Below are positions 15,098 through 25,221 of a stretch of 64,000 bases of DNA, in pieces. Under the pieces are notes generated by a model, which was not told the DNA's origin, did not search any database, and saw only the letters and a program-made list of their open reading frames with translations. The translations under genes were made by a program, and so were the position numbers. The number at the start of each line of letters is the position of its first letter. Position 1 is the first letter of the stretch. Source of the stretch: Polynucleobacter arcticus (GTDB taxonomy: Bacteria; Pseudomonadota; Gammaproteobacteria; Burkholderiales; Burkholderiaceae); assembly GCF_013307205.1 (NCBI RefSeq), contig NZ_CP028940.1, positions 1,719,702-1,783,701 on the forward strand, in the 5' to 3' direction.

Positions 15098-16171
15098 ATG
15101 ATTGTTTTAGGCATAGAAACTTCTTGTGACGAAACCGGCGTGGCTTTATATGACACAAGCCCCTGGGAAAAACACGCCCCAGCCCATCAAGGCATCTTGG
15201 GGCAGGCCCTTCACTCCCAAATCGCCATGCATCGGGATTACGGGGGTGTAGTCCCTGAGTTGGCGTCTAGAGACCATATACGACGTGTTTTACCCCTCCT
15301 CGATGATGCTTTGCATGAGGCCAGACTCCAGCTAAAGGATGTTGATGCTGTCGCCTATACCCAGGGCCCTGGACTAGCTGGCGCCTTACTCGTGGGGAGC
15401 GCCTTTGCCAAATCCCTTGCTCAAGGCCTCAATTTGCCCTCTATTGGAGTGCATCACCTAGAAGGGCATCTACTTTCTCCGCTACTGGGGACCTCGGTAC
15501 CGGAGTTTCCCTTTATTGCTCTCCTGGTTTCCGGCGGCCATACTCAGTTAATGCTAGTGAGCGGGGTCGGCAAATACCAACTTTTAGGCGAAACCCTGGA
15601 TGATGCCGCTGGCGAAGCTTTTGATAAAACAGCTAAATTACTCGGCTTGGACTACCCCGGTGGCGCCGCAATCTCCAAATTAGCAGAAACAGGGCAGCCT
15701 GGACGATTTGATCTACCCAAACCGATGTTGCACTCAGGGGATTTGGATTTCTCCTTCTCTGGACTCAAAACAGCTGTCTTAAACCAAGTAAAAAAGTTTG
15801 AGATGCTGGGAATTTCTGATGCGCAAGAAATTGCGACATTTCAAGCAGATCTAGCCAGAAGCTTTGTAGATTCCTTAGTGGCCGTGTTGGTCAGTAAATC
15901 CGAAAAAGCACTGAAGCAAACAGGCTGCAAACATTTGGTACTAGCTGGTGGTGTAGGCGCCAATTTGCAATTACGAGCGGCTTTAAATACCAGCGCCAAA
16001 AAGAATCGATTTGATGTGCACTATCCGCCAATAGACCTCTGTACTGATAACGGCGTCATGATTGCTTTTGCGGGAGCGCTACGGATGCTGGCAGAAAATA
16101 ATGGCTCGACAACATCGGGCGCTTTTGACATCAAACCCCGTTGGGATTTAGCAAGTAATAACCTGGTTTAA
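15098..16171 (+). CDS. tsaD: tRNA N6-adenosine threonylcarbamoyltransferase TsaD
   Basis: 357 aa. It has the ASKHA-fold start [19 protein letters not shown], the metal-binding His120 and His124 in [20 protein letters not shown] (phosphate loop) and [14 protein letters not shown] near the C-terminus. With TsaB and TsaE it transfers the threonylcarbamoyl group to A37 of ANN-decoding tRNAs. It is divergent from rpsU, the usual layout in proteobacteria, and its last four bases overlap the convergent dxs gene. Confidence 0.97.
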   Translation: MIVLGIETSCDETGVALYDTSPWEKHAPAHQGILGQALHSQIAMHRDYGGVVPELASRDHIRRVLPLLDDALHEARLQLKDVDAVAYTQGPGLAGALLVGSAFAKSLAQGLNLPSIGVHHLEGHLLSPLLGTSVPEFPFIALLVSGGHTQLMLVSGVGKYQLLGETLDDAAGEAFDKTAKLLGLDYPGGAAISKLAETGQPGRFDLPKPMLHSGDLDFSFSGLKTAVLNQVKKFEMLGISDAQEIATFQADLARSFVDSLVAVLVSKSEKALKQTGCKHLVLAGGVGANLQLRAALNTSAKKNRFDVHYPPIDLCTDNGVMIAFAGALRMLAENNGSTTSGAFDIKPRWDLASNNLV

Positions 16172-18051
16172 GCGAGTTTTACCTCTGGGAAGCGTAGGGT
16201 AATTGCCCTAGCAATCCCTGCAGGATCAAGGCCACACTTGCTCATTAAGAACTTGTAATCGCCATGCTCCACAAACGCATCTGGGAGACCTAGTTGCAAT
16301 AAGGGCTTATTGATACCCATTGCAGAGAGGGCCTCTAAGCAGGCGCTACCAGCGCCACCCTGAATGACGCCATCTTCAATTGTCACAAAATAATCATGAT
16401 CTTGTGCCACGGATTTGAGGAGCTCAATATCTAAAGGCTTTACGAAACGCATGTTGGCAACTGAGGCATCGATCTGCTCCGCAACTTCAAGAGCGGGATA
16501 CAACAATGTTCCAAAAGCCAAGATGGCGACGCGCTGACCAGCTGGTGCATTCGATTGCCGACGCAACTCCCCCTTACCTAGCGGAACGGAGCGTAAGTCT
16601 GTCGATGGAATAGTGCCAACACCCGCGCCACGTGGATAACGCACTGCGCTTGGGTGCGGCTGATGAAATGCCGTCGTGAGTAAATCGCGACACTCTGCTT
16701 CGTCAGCAGGCGTCAAGACCAACATATTCGGAATACAGCGCAAGAATGGAATGTCATACGCGCCCGCATGGGTAGCGCCATCAGCACCAACTAAACCAGC
16801 GCGGTCCAAAGCAAACAATACCGGCAGATCTTGAATAGCCACATCATGAATGAGTTGATCGTAAGCACGCTGCAAGAAGGTGGAATAAATTGCCACGACT
16901 GGCTTCATACCCTCGCATGCCATGCCCGCAGCAAAAGTGACTGCGTGTTGCTCAGCAATACCGACATCGTAATAACGCTTCGGAAAATTCTTTTCAAACT
17001 CAACCAGACCAGAGCCTTCTCGCATTGCGGGAGTAATGCCAATCAATAATGGATCGGCGTGCGCCATATCACATAACCACTCACCAAATACTTGTGTAAA
17101 AGTTTTCTGAGTAGGAGTGGTGGACTTCTTGACACCCTCTTGCGGATTGAACTTACTCGGACCGTGATACAACACTGGGTCAGCTTCTGCCAACTCATAG
17201 CCCTGTCCTTTGCGAGTCACTACATGCAAGAACTGCGGACCTCGACCCTCAAGCGCTAAACGACGGACGTTTTGCAACATCGGAATCAAGGCATCCAAAT
17301 CATGACCGTCAATCGGGCCAAAATAATTGAAACCAAACTCTTGAAAAATCGTTGAGGGCGAGACCATACCTTTAGCATGATCTTCTAGGCGTTTCGCAAA
17401 CTCACGTAAAGGTGGGGCAATCGATAAAACACTATCAATACCCTTTTTTGTAGCAGAGTAAATATTGCCGCTAAGCAATCTTGCCAAATGGCGATTGAGC
17501 GCACCGACCGCTGGCGAGATCGACATATCGTTGTCATTGAGTATGACTACCAATGGCAAATCATCATAAACACCAGCATTGTTCATCGCCTCAAATGCCA
17601 TACCACCAGTCATGGCGCTATCGCCAATCACTGCAACCGCTACTTGTTTTTCACCCTTGGTCTGGAAGGCCCGTGCCATTCCCATCGCCGCAGAAATACT
17701 GGTCGAAGAATGACCAGTACCAAAGGCATCGTATTCACTTTCAGATCGCCGCGGAAAACCAGACAAGCCGTCGAACTGACGCAAGGTATTCATGCGATCA
17801 CGCCGGCCAGTCAAAATTTTGTGCGGATAACTTTGATGCCCCACATCCCACACAATCCGATCATGTGGCGTATCAAAGACATAGTGCAGAGCAATCGATA
17901 GCTCGACTGTGCCCAAATTAGAGGAAAGGTGACCGCCAGTTTTGGAGACGGAGTCGAGCACAAACTGACGCAATTCATCGGCAAGCGCTGGTAACTGCTC
18001 ACGAGGGAGTTTTTTTAAGTCTGCAGGAGAGTGAATCAAATTTAAAGTCAT
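16168..18051 (-). CDS. dxs: 1-deoxy-D-xylulose-5-phosphate synthase
   Basis: 627 aa with the thiamine-diphosphate motif [18 protein letters not shown]...LNDNDMSIS, the transketolase-type pyrimidine domain ([13 protein letters not shown], catalytic Glu) and [16 protein letters not shown]. It condenses pyruvate and glyceraldehyde-3-phosphate in the first step of the MEP isoprenoid pathway. The ATG at 18051 is preferred to a TTG one codon upstream. It is the last gene of xseB-ispA-dxs; with ispH at 44 kb these supply precursors for quinones, undecaprenyl phosphate and, if made, carotenoids and retinal. Confidence 0.98.
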   Translation of the reverse strand: MTLNLIHSPADLKKLPREQLPALADELRQFVLDSVSKTGGHLSSNLGTVELSIALHYVFDTPHDRIVWDVGHQSYPHKILTGRRDRMNTLRQFDGLSGFPRRSESEYDAFGTGHSSTSISAAMGMARAFQTKGEKQVAVAVIGDSAMTGGMAFEAMNNAGVYDDLPLVVILNDNDMSISPAVGALNRHLARLLSGNIYSATKKGIDSVLSIAPPLREFAKRLEDHAKGMVSPSTIFQEFGFNYFGPIDGHDLDALIPMLQNVRRLALEGRGPQFLHVVTRKGQGYELAEADPVLYHGPSKFNPQEGVKKSTTPTQKTFTQVFGEWLCDMAHADPLLIGITPAMREGSGLVEFEKNFPKRYYDVGIAEQHAVTFAAGMACEGMKPVVAIYSTFLQRAYDQLIHDVAIQDLPVLFALDRAGLVGADGATHAGAYDIPFLRCIPNMLVLTPADEAECRDLLTTAFHQPHPSAVRYPRGAGVGTIPSTDLRSVPLGKGELRRQSNAPAGQRVAILAFGTLLYPALEVAEQIDASVANMRFVKPLDIELLKSVAQDHDYFVTIEDGVIQGGAGSACLEALSAMGINKPLLQLGLPDAFVEHGDYKFLMSKCGLDPAGIARAITLRFPEVKLA

Positions 18052-18067
18052 CAAATCTTCAGTAATC

Positions 18068-18970
18068 TTATTTGCCCCTATTAACCACTAACAGGGCTAA
18101 ATCTTTTAGAGCCTGGGCTTTAGCGCCAAAACTCTCTAAGCTAGCAATTGCACTTTCTTGTAAATCTTTTGCTGCTTTGTTGGCATAGTCTAAACCCATC
18201 AAGGTCACATAGGTTGGCTTGTCGTTCGCAGCGTCTTTTCCTGCAGTTTTGCCTAGCGTCTGACTATCCGCGGTCGCATCAAGAACGTCATCCACAATTT
18301 GAAAGGCTAACCCCAAAGCTTCAGAGTAATTTTGGAGATGCTGCATTTCACTCGGATGCAGTCTGGCAACGATACCGCCTAACTGGACCGAACAAGATAG
18401 TAATGCGCCCGTCTTCATCGCATGCATCTGCTTTAAGCCTACAAGATCCAACTTCTTACCAACACTCTCTAGGTCGATTGCCTGGCCACCAGCCATACCG
18501 CGAGAGCCTGATGCACTAGCTAATGCACTAATCATGGCTAAACGAATATCCGAATCACACTGTGCATTTGCCAAAACCTCAAAGGCGCGGGTCTGTAAGG
18601 CATCCCCCACTAGCAAAGCAGTAGCCTCATCAAATGCTTTGTGAACCGTAGGTCTCCCACGGCGCAAGTCATCATCATCCATACAGGGCAAGTCATCGTG
18701 CACTAAGGAGTAAGCGTGAATGCATTCGATTGCAACAGCGGCAGCATCTAAGGCAGCGCTCACTTGCTCATCAGAATCAACACCCAACTCACCTGCGGCA
18801 TAAACCAATAGCGGGCGGATTCGTTTACCGCCACCTTGAGCGGCATAGCGCATTGCCTCATGTAAACGCGCAGGATTGGTATTGGCAGCATCAAGTAAAT
18901 GCTCTAAAGCCAATTCAGTTCGCTGCCCATGAGTGCGAACCCAATCTTGGAAGGAAGGCTGGCTATTCAT
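18068..18970 (-). CDS. ispA: farnesyl diphosphate synthase (polyprenyl synthetase)
   Basis: 300 aa. Both Asp-rich metal-binding motifs are present: [17 protein letters not shown] and [11 protein letters not shown], together with [10 protein letters not shown] near the N-terminus. It adds IPP units to DMAPP to form farnesyl diphosphate (C15); by sequence alone geranylgeranyl synthesis cannot be excluded. The start is ATG at 18970, one codon inside a TTG alternative. It is 22 bases after xseB and 16 before dxs, a tight operon. Confidence 0.95.
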   Translation of the reverse strand: MNSQPSFQDWVRTHGQRTELALEHLLDAANTNPARLHEAMRYAAQGGGKRIRPLLVYAAGELGVDSDEQVSAALDAAAVAIECIHAYSLVHDDLPCMDDDDLRRGRPTVHKAFDEATALLVGDALQTRAFEVLANAQCDSDIRLAMISALASASGSRGMAGGQAIDLESVGKKLDLVGLKQMHAMKTGALLSCSVQLGGIVARLHPSEMQHLQNYSEALGLAFQIVDDVLDATADSQTLGKTAGKDAANDKPTYVTLMGLDYANKAAKDLQESAIASLESFGAKAQALKDLALLVVNRGK

Positions 18971-18992
18971 CAAACTAGATGTTCAGTCTAGC

Positions 18993-19226
18993 TTACGCTT
19001 CGAATACGCGGACTTGCTGCTCAACTTGAGCCAGCATGCCTTGACAATGCTTCAAGAGCGCTGCACCACGCTGGTAGGCCAAAAGGGTCTCTTCTAAGGA
19101 GAATTTGCCAGATTCCATGTCAGAAATTAGTGCCTCCAACTCCCTTACCGCCTGCTCGTAACGCAATTCAGGGTCGATTTGAGTCTCAAGACCGGGTTTC
19201 TGACCCTCAGATTTCTTAGCTGGCAT
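18993..19226 (-). CDS. xseB: exodeoxyribonuclease VII small subunit
   Basis: 77 aa from the ATG at 19226, chosen because AAGGA lies nine bases upstream while the longer frame begins at TTG. The body is the XseB helical hairpin: YEQAVRELEALISDMESGKF, SLEETLLAYQRGAALLKHCQ, ending in VEQQVRVFE. It binds the XseA catalytic subunit to degrade single-stranded DNA. xseA is not in the window. It heads the xseB-ispA-dxs operon, a conserved proteobacterial order. Confidence 0.95.
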   Translation of the reverse strand: MPAKKSEGQKPGLETQIDPELRYEQAVRELEALISDMESGKFSLEETLLAYQRGAALLKHCQGMLAQVEQQVRVFEA

Positions 19227-19295
19227 TGACTTATTTCCTTCAAATTTCAAACAGATATAGCCCTACATATTAAAGCGAGACGGGGTTCAGATGGG

Positions 19296-19301
19296 TATAA
19301 T
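19296..19301 (+). promoter_or_regulatory. possible promoter of the Rieske oxygenase gene (-10 TATAAT)
   Basis: GGGTATAATCC lies 90 bases upstream of the Rieske gene start. No consensus -35 is seen at 16-18 bases. The leader that would follow contains a GC-rich stretch ending in a G-run that includes the ribosome binding site. Confidence 0.35.
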
Positions 19302-19388
19302 CCCCTCCTTCCTTTCCAATATCGATCCGTCGATGGTTGGATTGGTTATTCCGCTTAGCTTCGGCTGACGTTTTCGGGGGTGGGGAGA

Positions 19389-20495
19389 ATGACTAATCTG
19401 GCTACCGCGCAGCAGCTTGCGCCGTCCAACTTACAACTGCCGGTTTCGGCCTATTTTGACGTTGAGCTCTATCAACGCGAAATCGAACTGCTTTTTAAGC
19501 AGGGCCCTGGCTATGTAGGCCACGAACTCATGGTGCCTGAAATAGGCTCCTACCAAACCTTAAGCTCTGAAAATGAAGGTCGACTACTGGTTCGCAATGA
19601 CCAAGGCATTGAACTTATCTCCAATGTCTGTCGTCACCGCCAAGCACTAATGCTGAATGGCTCTGGAAAGGCAAATAACATTGTTTGTCCACTACACCGC
19701 TGGACGTACGATTTACACGGTGAATTATTAGGCGCACCCCATTTTGAAGATAAGCCCTGTCTTCATCTAGGCAAATCGCCATTGCAAAACTGGCAAGGCC
19801 TCTTATTTGAAGGTCCTCGCGATGTCCGTACTGACTTAGCCAAACTTGGCGTGGCTGACGACCTCAATTTTGAAGGTTACGTACTGGATCACGTTGAGGT
19901 CCATGAATGCAATTACAACTGGAAGACTTTTATCGAGGTCTATCTCGAGGACTATCACGTGGTGCCATTTCATCCGGGGCTAGGCAAGTTTGTCTCTTGT
20001 GAAGACCTGCGCTGGGAATTCGGTGACTGGCATAGCGTACAAACTGTGGGTATTCATAAAGACTTAGAGAAGCCTGGATCACCGGTTTACCAAAAGTGGC
20101 ATGAGGCTGTTCTACGCCACCACAAAGGCAAAACGCCGCGCCACGGCGCCATCTGGCTGACCTACTACCCCAATGTGATGGTCGAATGGTATCCAGGCGT
20201 TTTATGCGTTTCTACTTTGCACCCGCTTGGCCCCAATAAGACGCGCAATATTGTGGAGTTCTACTACCCTGAAGAAATTGCCCTCTTTGAACGGGAATTT
20301 GTCGAGGCTGAAAGTGCGGCCTACCGGGAAACCTGCCTCGAAGATGATGAAATCGCCGAGCGCATGGATGCTGGGCGCGCAGCGCTACTTGCTCGCGGTG
20401 TAAATGAGGTAGGCCCCTATCAAAGCCCCATGGAAGATGGCATGCAGCATTTTCATGAATGGTATCGTCGCGCTATGAACTATCAAGGCGCATAA
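19389..20495 (+). CDS. Rieske non-heme iron oxygenase, alpha-subunit type
   Basis: 368 aa from the ATG at 19389 (GGGGAG directly upstream; a GTG three codons earlier is less likely). The Rieske [2Fe-2S] site is CRHRQ...CPLHRW (Cys81, His83, Cys100, His103). The mononuclear iron site is in the ring-hydroxylating domain, FIEVYLEDYHVVPFHPG. Such proteins hydroxylate or demethylate aromatic, amine or sterol-like substrates with electrons from a reductase. No beta subunit, ferredoxin or reductase adjoins, though a ferredoxin-reductase fusion lies at 41.5 kb. The substrate is unknown. It is divergent from xseB and followed by sseA. Confidence 0.88.
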   Translation: MTNLATAQQLAPSNLQLPVSAYFDVELYQREIELLFKQGPGYVGHELMVPEIGSYQTLSSENEGRLLVRNDQGIELISNVCRHRQALMLNGSGKANNIVCPLHRWTYDLHGELLGAPHFEDKPCLHLGKSPLQNWQGLLFEGPRDVRTDLAKLGVADDLNFEGYVLDHVEVHECNYNWKTFIEVYLEDYHVVPFHPGLGKFVSCEDLRWEFGDWHSVQTVGIHKDLEKPGSPVYQKWHEAVLRHHKGKTPRHGAIWLTYYPNVMVEWYPGVLCVSTLHPLGPNKTRNIVEFYYPEEIALFEREFVEAESAAYRETCLEDDEIAERMDAGRAALLARGVNEVGPYQSPMEDGMQHFHEWYRRAMNYQGA

Positions 20496-20533
20496 TCAAG
20501 TAGCATCTAATTCGCCAATCACTGGAAGCCCTC

Positions 20534-21364
20534 ATGACTCCTCTCATTACTGCAAATCAGCTAGAAGAAATCATCAATAGTGGCGAGAACGTACTTCTGT
20601 GCGATTGCCGTTTTGACCTAGTGGATCCTCTAGCGGGAATCACAGCTTATGAGGAGGGTCATCTTCCAGGTGCTATTTATGTGAACTTAGATACCGATTT
20701 ATCCGGTGAGACAACTGGTCAAAATGGTCGCCATCCACTCCCTACTCCAGAGGCTTGGGCAAACACCAAAGCGCGCTTGGGAATGAGCCCGACAACACTC
20801 GTAGTGGCATATGACAACCAAGGCTCGGTTTACGCCAGTCGTTTATGGTGGATGCTCAAGGCAACTGGACATGTCAATGTGCAGGTTCTGGATGGTGGAC
20901 TCGATGCCTGGAATGGTCCGATTGGCACCACGCCTAGTCAACCCACCCCAACAAATACACCGATAGAGCCGATGCCTTATGTGGGCCTTGTCTTAGTGGA
21001 TGAAGTCTTGAAGAATTTACAAACCAAGAAAAATATCGTGATCGATGCACGCGCAAATGATCGCTTTCATGGTCAGAATGAAACTTTAGATCCCGTTGGC
21101 GGACATATTCCCGATGCCATCAATTACTGCTTTAGAGAAAATCTTTCCAAAAGAACTTTTAAAGCCCCAGAGCAACTTTATAAGGACTTTGTTGAACTCC
21201 TAGGATCAACTAAGGCTTCAGAAGTGATTCATCAATGTGGCTCTGGAGTGACCGCTTGCCATAACTTATTAGCTATGGAAATCGCGGGTTTGAAAGGCTC
21301 ACGCGTATATGCAGGTAGTTGGAGCGAATGGTGTTCCGACCCTAGCAGACCAGTTGCACTTTAA
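20534..21364 (+). CDS. sseA: 3-mercaptopyruvate / thiosulfate sulfurtransferase
   Basis: 276 aa with two rhodanese domains. The C-terminal active loop is CGSGVTA (nucleophile Cys235), the form typical of 3-mercaptopyruvate sulfurtransferases such as SseA. The N-terminal domain has LLCDCRFDLVDP and HLPGAIYVNLD. It transfers sulfur to cyanide or thiol acceptors. It starts 38 bases after the Rieske gene, probably in one transcript, and overlaps the convergent ZIP gene by four bases. Confidence 0.93.
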   Translation: MTPLITANQLEEIINSGENVLLCDCRFDLVDPLAGITAYEEGHLPGAIYVNLDTDLSGETTGQNGRHPLPTPEAWANTKARLGMSPTTLVVAYDNQGSVYASRLWWMLKATGHVNVQVLDGGLDAWNGPIGTTPSQPTPTNTPIEPMPYVGLVLVDEVLKNLQTKKNIVIDARANDRFHGQNETLDPVGGHIPDAINYCFRENLSKRTFKAPEQLYKDFVELLGSTKASEVIHQCGSGVTACHNLLAMEIAGLKGSRVYAGSWSEWCSDPSRPVAL

Positions 21365-22134
21365 TGTAGTAGCGATAGCAAGATGACAAAGCCAACACCA
21401 CAAGCAATCAGCAAGGTTTGACGTAAAGATTCAATCCAGTGGGGGCGACGGTGCATTTGCGGTATCAAATCGCTGACTGCAATATAAATAAAACTACTAG
21501 ATGCAATCACCAAGAGGTATGGCATTGCTCCCTGAGCTTTCTCCAAAAAGAAATAGGCTAGCACGCCACCAAGTACTGCAGACAAGCCGCAAATAAAGTT
21601 GTAAAACAAAGCCCGTGCTCTAGAGAAGCCGGCATTGAGCAAGACAATGTAATCACCAATCTCTTGCGGAATCTCGTGGGCAATGATGGCAATGGCAGTG
21701 AAGATCCCCACTTGGTAATCCACCATGAAAGCGGCTGCGATCAAAATACCATCTACAAAATTATGCAAGCCATCGCCAACCAAAATCATCCAGCCGCTTC
21801 GCCCAGCCACCTCAGCATCATGGCCATGGTGATGATCATGTCCATCACCCTCATGATGATGACTGTGACGTAAGAGCGCAATTTTCTCAAGCAGGAAGAA
21901 GCCAAGAAGGCCTGCAAGCAAGGTAGCGAATAACAACTGAGGGCTTGCATCAGACATCGTAAAAGCCTCAGGCAAAGAATGTAAAAAGGCAGTTGCAAGC
22001 AAAATACCGACAGATACGCTCACCATGCCATGGACCATCTTTGACAATAAGGCCAATGAAAAACTCGCAGCAACAAGAACACTAGCCGTTCCCGCTAAGG
22101 CTGTTACCAACAAAATGCTTTGCAGTACTGACAT
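21361..22134 (-). CDS. ZIP-family divalent metal transporter
   Basis: 257 aa from the ATG at 22134; a longer frame starts at TTG and is less likely because the 48-aa ORF ends five bases upstream. About eight TM helices are seen. The helix IV signature DGLHNFVDGILIAAAF and helix V IAHEIPQEIGDYIVLLNAGF carry the metal-binding His and Glu residues. A His-rich cytoplasmic loop (HSHHHEGDGHDHHHGHD) lies between TM3 and TM4. It should import zinc or related ions. It appears to be translationally coupled to the small ORF before it and, further upstream, polA. Confidence 0.9.
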   Translation of the reverse strand: MSVLQSILLVTALAGTASVLVAASFSLALLSKMVHGMVSVSVGILLATAFLHSLPEAFTMSDASPQLLFATLLAGLLGFFLLEKIALLRHSHHHEGDGHDHHHGHDAEVAGRSGWMILVGDGLHNFVDGILIAAAFMVDYQVGIFTAIAIIAHEIPQEIGDYIVLLNAGFSRARALFYNFICGLSAVLGGVLAYFFLEKAQGAMPYLLVIASSSFIYIAVSDLIPQMHRRPHWIESLRQTLLIACGVGFVILLSLLH

Positions 22135-22139
22135 ATAAA

Positions 22140-22286
22140 TTACGCTACCCCGTGTTGCTGAAAATAGGAAGTGCACTTCTCCCAACGATCTTGCGCAAGT
22201 GCGAAACCTATTTGCTTCGCATCCTCCATAACACCGCCTCTATCAGACGATCCCGTCTGCGAGCATTGTTTTACTGTATTTTTCAT
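22140..22286 (-). CDS. 48-aa hypothetical protein between polA and the ZIP gene
   Basis: The frame starts MKNTVKQCSQTGSSDRGGVM and ends with a helical EDAKQIGFALAQDRWEKCTS YFQQHGVA. The second half has an amphipathic pattern and two Cys are present in total. It lies 22 bases after the polA stop and five bases before the ZIP ATG, on the same strand, filling the gap exactly, which is the best argument that it is translated. No strong ribosome binding site is visible. I do not recognise it; the two Cys and the neighbour could hint at a metal-related role, which is speculation. Confidence 0.5.
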   Translation of the reverse strand: MKNTVKQCSQTGSSDRGGVMEDAKQIGFALAQDRWEKCTSYFQQHGVA

Positions 22287-22308
22287 ATTGATTGCCTGAT
22301 TACCTTAC

Positions 22309-25137
22309 TTAATGCGCTTCTTCCCAATTATCGCCAATCCCAATACCAACTACTAGAGGAACCTTAAGATCAGCCACTTTGCACATCAAGTCAGGTAATT
22401 TCGCTTGTAACAGCTCCAACTCATCCAAGGGTACGTCAAATACCAATTCATCATGGACTTGGAGCAACATCCGCGTCTTTAATTGCTCTTTTTCTAGCCA
22501 GTTTTCCACGGCAATCATGGCTAATTTAATCAGGTCGGCTGCTGTTCCCTGCATTGGCGCATTAATCGCTGCACGCTCGGCACCTTGGCGACGAGGACCA
22601 TTTGAGCCCTTGATCTCAGGTAACCAGAGGCGCCTCCCAAAAACAGTCTCCACATAACCATTCTCGCGTGCTTCAAGGCGAGTGCGCTCCATGTATTGAG
22701 CAACCCCGGGATAGCGATCGAAATATTTAGCAATATAGTTTTGCGCGGCTGAGCGCTCAATCCCCAAATTGCCAGCTAGACCAAAAGCACTCATGCCGTA
22801 GATCAAACCAAAGTTAATCACCTTAGCATAGCGACGCTGCTCTGAAGTCACAGCCTCCAAGGGCATACTAAAAATCTCGGCGGCGGTAGCCTGGTGAACG
22901 TCCTTGCCAGCCGCAAACGCAGCTAGTAAATTCTCATCCTCAGCAATATGCGCCATGATGCGTAATTCAATTTGCGAATAGTCAGCCGACAAGAGCTTGC
23001 AACCTTCTGCCGGAATAAATGCCTCACGAATACGACGACCTTCTTCTGTTCGCACAGGAATATTTTGTAAATTCGGCTCACTAGAAGCTAAGCGTCCCGT
23101 TACCGCTGTTGCCTGAGAAAAATTGGTGTGCACTCGCCCAGTCTTGGGATCCGCCATCCGTGGGAGCTTCTCAATATAGGTTGACATTAACTTAGCGAGG
23201 CTGCGGTAATCCAAAATACGTGCTGGCAAGGGGTAATCTTCGGCCAGTTTCTGCAAGACCTCCTCATCCGTGGATGGTGCACCTGATGGCGTCTTCTTAA
23301 TTACCGGGAGTGCTAGTTGCCCAAATAGAATTTCTGCAATTTGCTTTGGTGATTGAATATTGAATGGCTGACCTGCAAGCTGATGAATCTCACCCTCTAA
23401 GGCAAGAAGACGCTTACCAACCTCCTGACCTTGCTGCGATAGTAAGGCTGAGTCAATCCGAATACCATTACGCTCCATGATGCCCAAGACGCGCATGGCT
23501 GGCATCTCAATATTTTCATAAACATACAATAGTCCTGGGCTGGCTTGGATTTGCGGCCATAAGGCCAAATGTAAGCGCAGAGTAATGTCAGCATCTTCAG
23601 CAGCATAATTGGTCGCAATCTTCAAATCTACTTGATCAAAGCCAATTTGATGAACACCCTTTCCGCAAACTTCTTCATAGCGGATGGTCTTCATGCCAAG
23701 GTGTCGCTCGGCCAAGCTGTCCATATTGTGTGGCATATGCGATTCCAGCACATAGGACTCTAGCAAAGTATCAAACTGAATACCTTGCAAAGTCACGCCA
23801 TGGTTTGCAAAAATGTGCGCATCATACTTTAAGTTTTGTCCTACTTTGTAATGCGCAGCGCTCTCGAGCCAAGGTTGTAGTTTCGCTAAGACCAACTCAC
23901 GACTTAGTTGATCCTCTCCATTTAGATGTGCTACCGGTATGTAGCAAGCATCACCAGGAGCCACACATAAGGAGATGCCCACTAACTCTGCAGCTAGGGC
24001 ATCTAAGCCAGTGGTTTCAGTATCTACGGCTGTTAGCTGAGCACTCTCGATCTTTTTTAACCAACGCTCCAACGCGATCTCATCGACCACACACTCATAA
24101 CTTTTTTCGATGGCGCTCTGCAAGTCTGTAGTCTCTTGAGATAGCGCTGTTGTGGCTGCTGTTGCGGTTGGTCCAAATGGACTGCTTACCGTTTTTTCCT
24201 TGGCTTCCAGAACAACTTTGATTGGACTTCCTGCCAAATCAAAACCACTACTCACTTCTGAAGCTGACCCGCTGAGCTGCTTCTCCACATCGCGTAGCCA
24301 AGTTTTAAATGCATAACGCTCAAATAGTTCGCGTAAGAGTGGCGCATCCTCTGGCTTCGCATGAAGATCATCCAAACTGGGGAGATGAGAAGATAAATCG
24401 CAATCGGTTTTGACGGTAATTAACTGTCGAGCCTGCAGAAGCCACTGCAAGCTGTTGCGCAAGTTCTCCCCCACAACGCCTTTGACTTGATCGGCATTCG
24501 CCATCAAATTATCTAAGTCGCCAAACTCAGCCAACCATTTGTTAGCAGTTTTTGGACCAGCCTTTGGAACTCCAGGGACGTTATCTACCGTGTCACCAAT
24601 GATGGAGAGGTAGTCCACAATCCGCTCTGGAGGTACGCCAAATTTTTCGATCACACCCGGAATATCAAGCTTCTCATTGGTCATCGTATTGATCAAGGTA
24701 ACGGAGTCATTTACCAGTTGAGCTAAATCTTTGTCGCCGGTAGAAATAATGGTTTCCCATCCGGCTTCAGTGGCCTGGCAAGCTAAGGTTCCAATCACGT
24801 CATCAGCCTCAACTCCAGAAACCATTAATACAGGCCAGCCTAAGGCTTTGACCATGGCATGAATCGGCTCAATCTGCTTCACCAAGTCTTCGGGCATGGG
24901 AGACCGGTGCGCCTTGTACTCCGAGTACATTTCGTCCCGAAAAGTCTTACCTTTGGCATCGAAAACACAGGCAATGTGGTCGGCTTGAAGTTCCGACCGT
25001 GCCCGGCGCATCATATTCACCATCCCATAGATGGCCCCCGTTGGATCACCCGCCCCATTTCGAAGGTCTGGCATGGCATGAAAGGCGCGGTAGAGGTAGC
25101 TAGAGCCGTCTACCAACAAGAGTCTATGTTTAGTCAT
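22309..25137 (-). CDS. polA: DNA polymerase I
   Basis: 942 aa from the ATG at 25137 (MTKHRLLLVDGSSYLYRAFH), the normal family start. All three domains are intact: the 5' nuclease (GVEADDVIGTLA, STGDKDLAQLV), the 3'-5' proofreading domain with the exo I motif AVDTETTGLDALA, and the polymerase with DYSQIELRIMAHI (motif A), RRYAKVINFGLIYGMSAFG (motif B) and LQVHDELVFDVP (motif C). It works in Okazaki fragment maturation and repair. It is divergent from the DUF2782 gene and precedes the 48-aa ORF and ZIP gene on the same strand. Confidence 0.98.
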   Translation of the reverse strand: MTKHRLLLVDGSSYLYRAFHAMPDLRNGAGDPTGAIYGMVNMMRRARSELQADHIACVFDAKGKTFRDEMYSEYKAHRSPMPEDLVKQIEPIHAMVKALGWPVLMVSGVEADDVIGTLACQATEAGWETIISTGDKDLAQLVNDSVTLINTMTNEKLDIPGVIEKFGVPPERIVDYLSIIGDTVDNVPGVPKAGPKTANKWLAEFGDLDNLMANADQVKGVVGENLRNSLQWLLQARQLITVKTDCDLSSHLPSLDDLHAKPEDAPLLRELFERYAFKTWLRDVEKQLSGSASEVSSGFDLAGSPIKVVLEAKEKTVSSPFGPTATAATTALSQETTDLQSAIEKSYECVVDEIALERWLKKIESAQLTAVDTETTGLDALAAELVGISLCVAPGDACYIPVAHLNGEDQLSRELVLAKLQPWLESAAHYKVGQNLKYDAHIFANHGVTLQGIQFDTLLESYVLESHMPHNMDSLAERHLGMKTIRYEEVCGKGVHQIGFDQVDLKIATNYAAEDADITLRLHLALWPQIQASPGLLYVYENIEMPAMRVLGIMERNGIRIDSALLSQQGQEVGKRLLALEGEIHQLAGQPFNIQSPKQIAEILFGQLALPVIKKTPSGAPSTDEEVLQKLAEDYPLPARILDYRSLAKLMSTYIEKLPRMADPKTGRVHTNFSQATAVTGRLASSEPNLQNIPVRTEEGRRIREAFIPAEGCKLLSADYSQIELRIMAHIAEDENLLAAFAAGKDVHQATAAEIFSMPLEAVTSEQRRYAKVINFGLIYGMSAFGLAGNLGIERSAAQNYIAKYFDRYPGVAQYMERTRLEARENGYVETVFGRRLWLPEIKGSNGPRRQGAERAAINAPMQGTAADLIKLAMIAVENWLEKEQLKTRMLLQVHDELVFDVPLDELELLQAKLPDLMCKVADLKVPLVVGIGIGDNWEEAH

Positions 25138-25221
25138 ACCGCAATCGTACAATCTAGTTGCTAACTGTTTACAGATCAGGTTCAAATACTCCTGAAATAC
25201 GGCCAAAAAAGGTGAAAAACG

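Noticed and set aside
17488..17921. Two overlapping plus-strand ORFs opposite dxs
   Set aside because: Antisense shadows of a gene with all its motifs intact.
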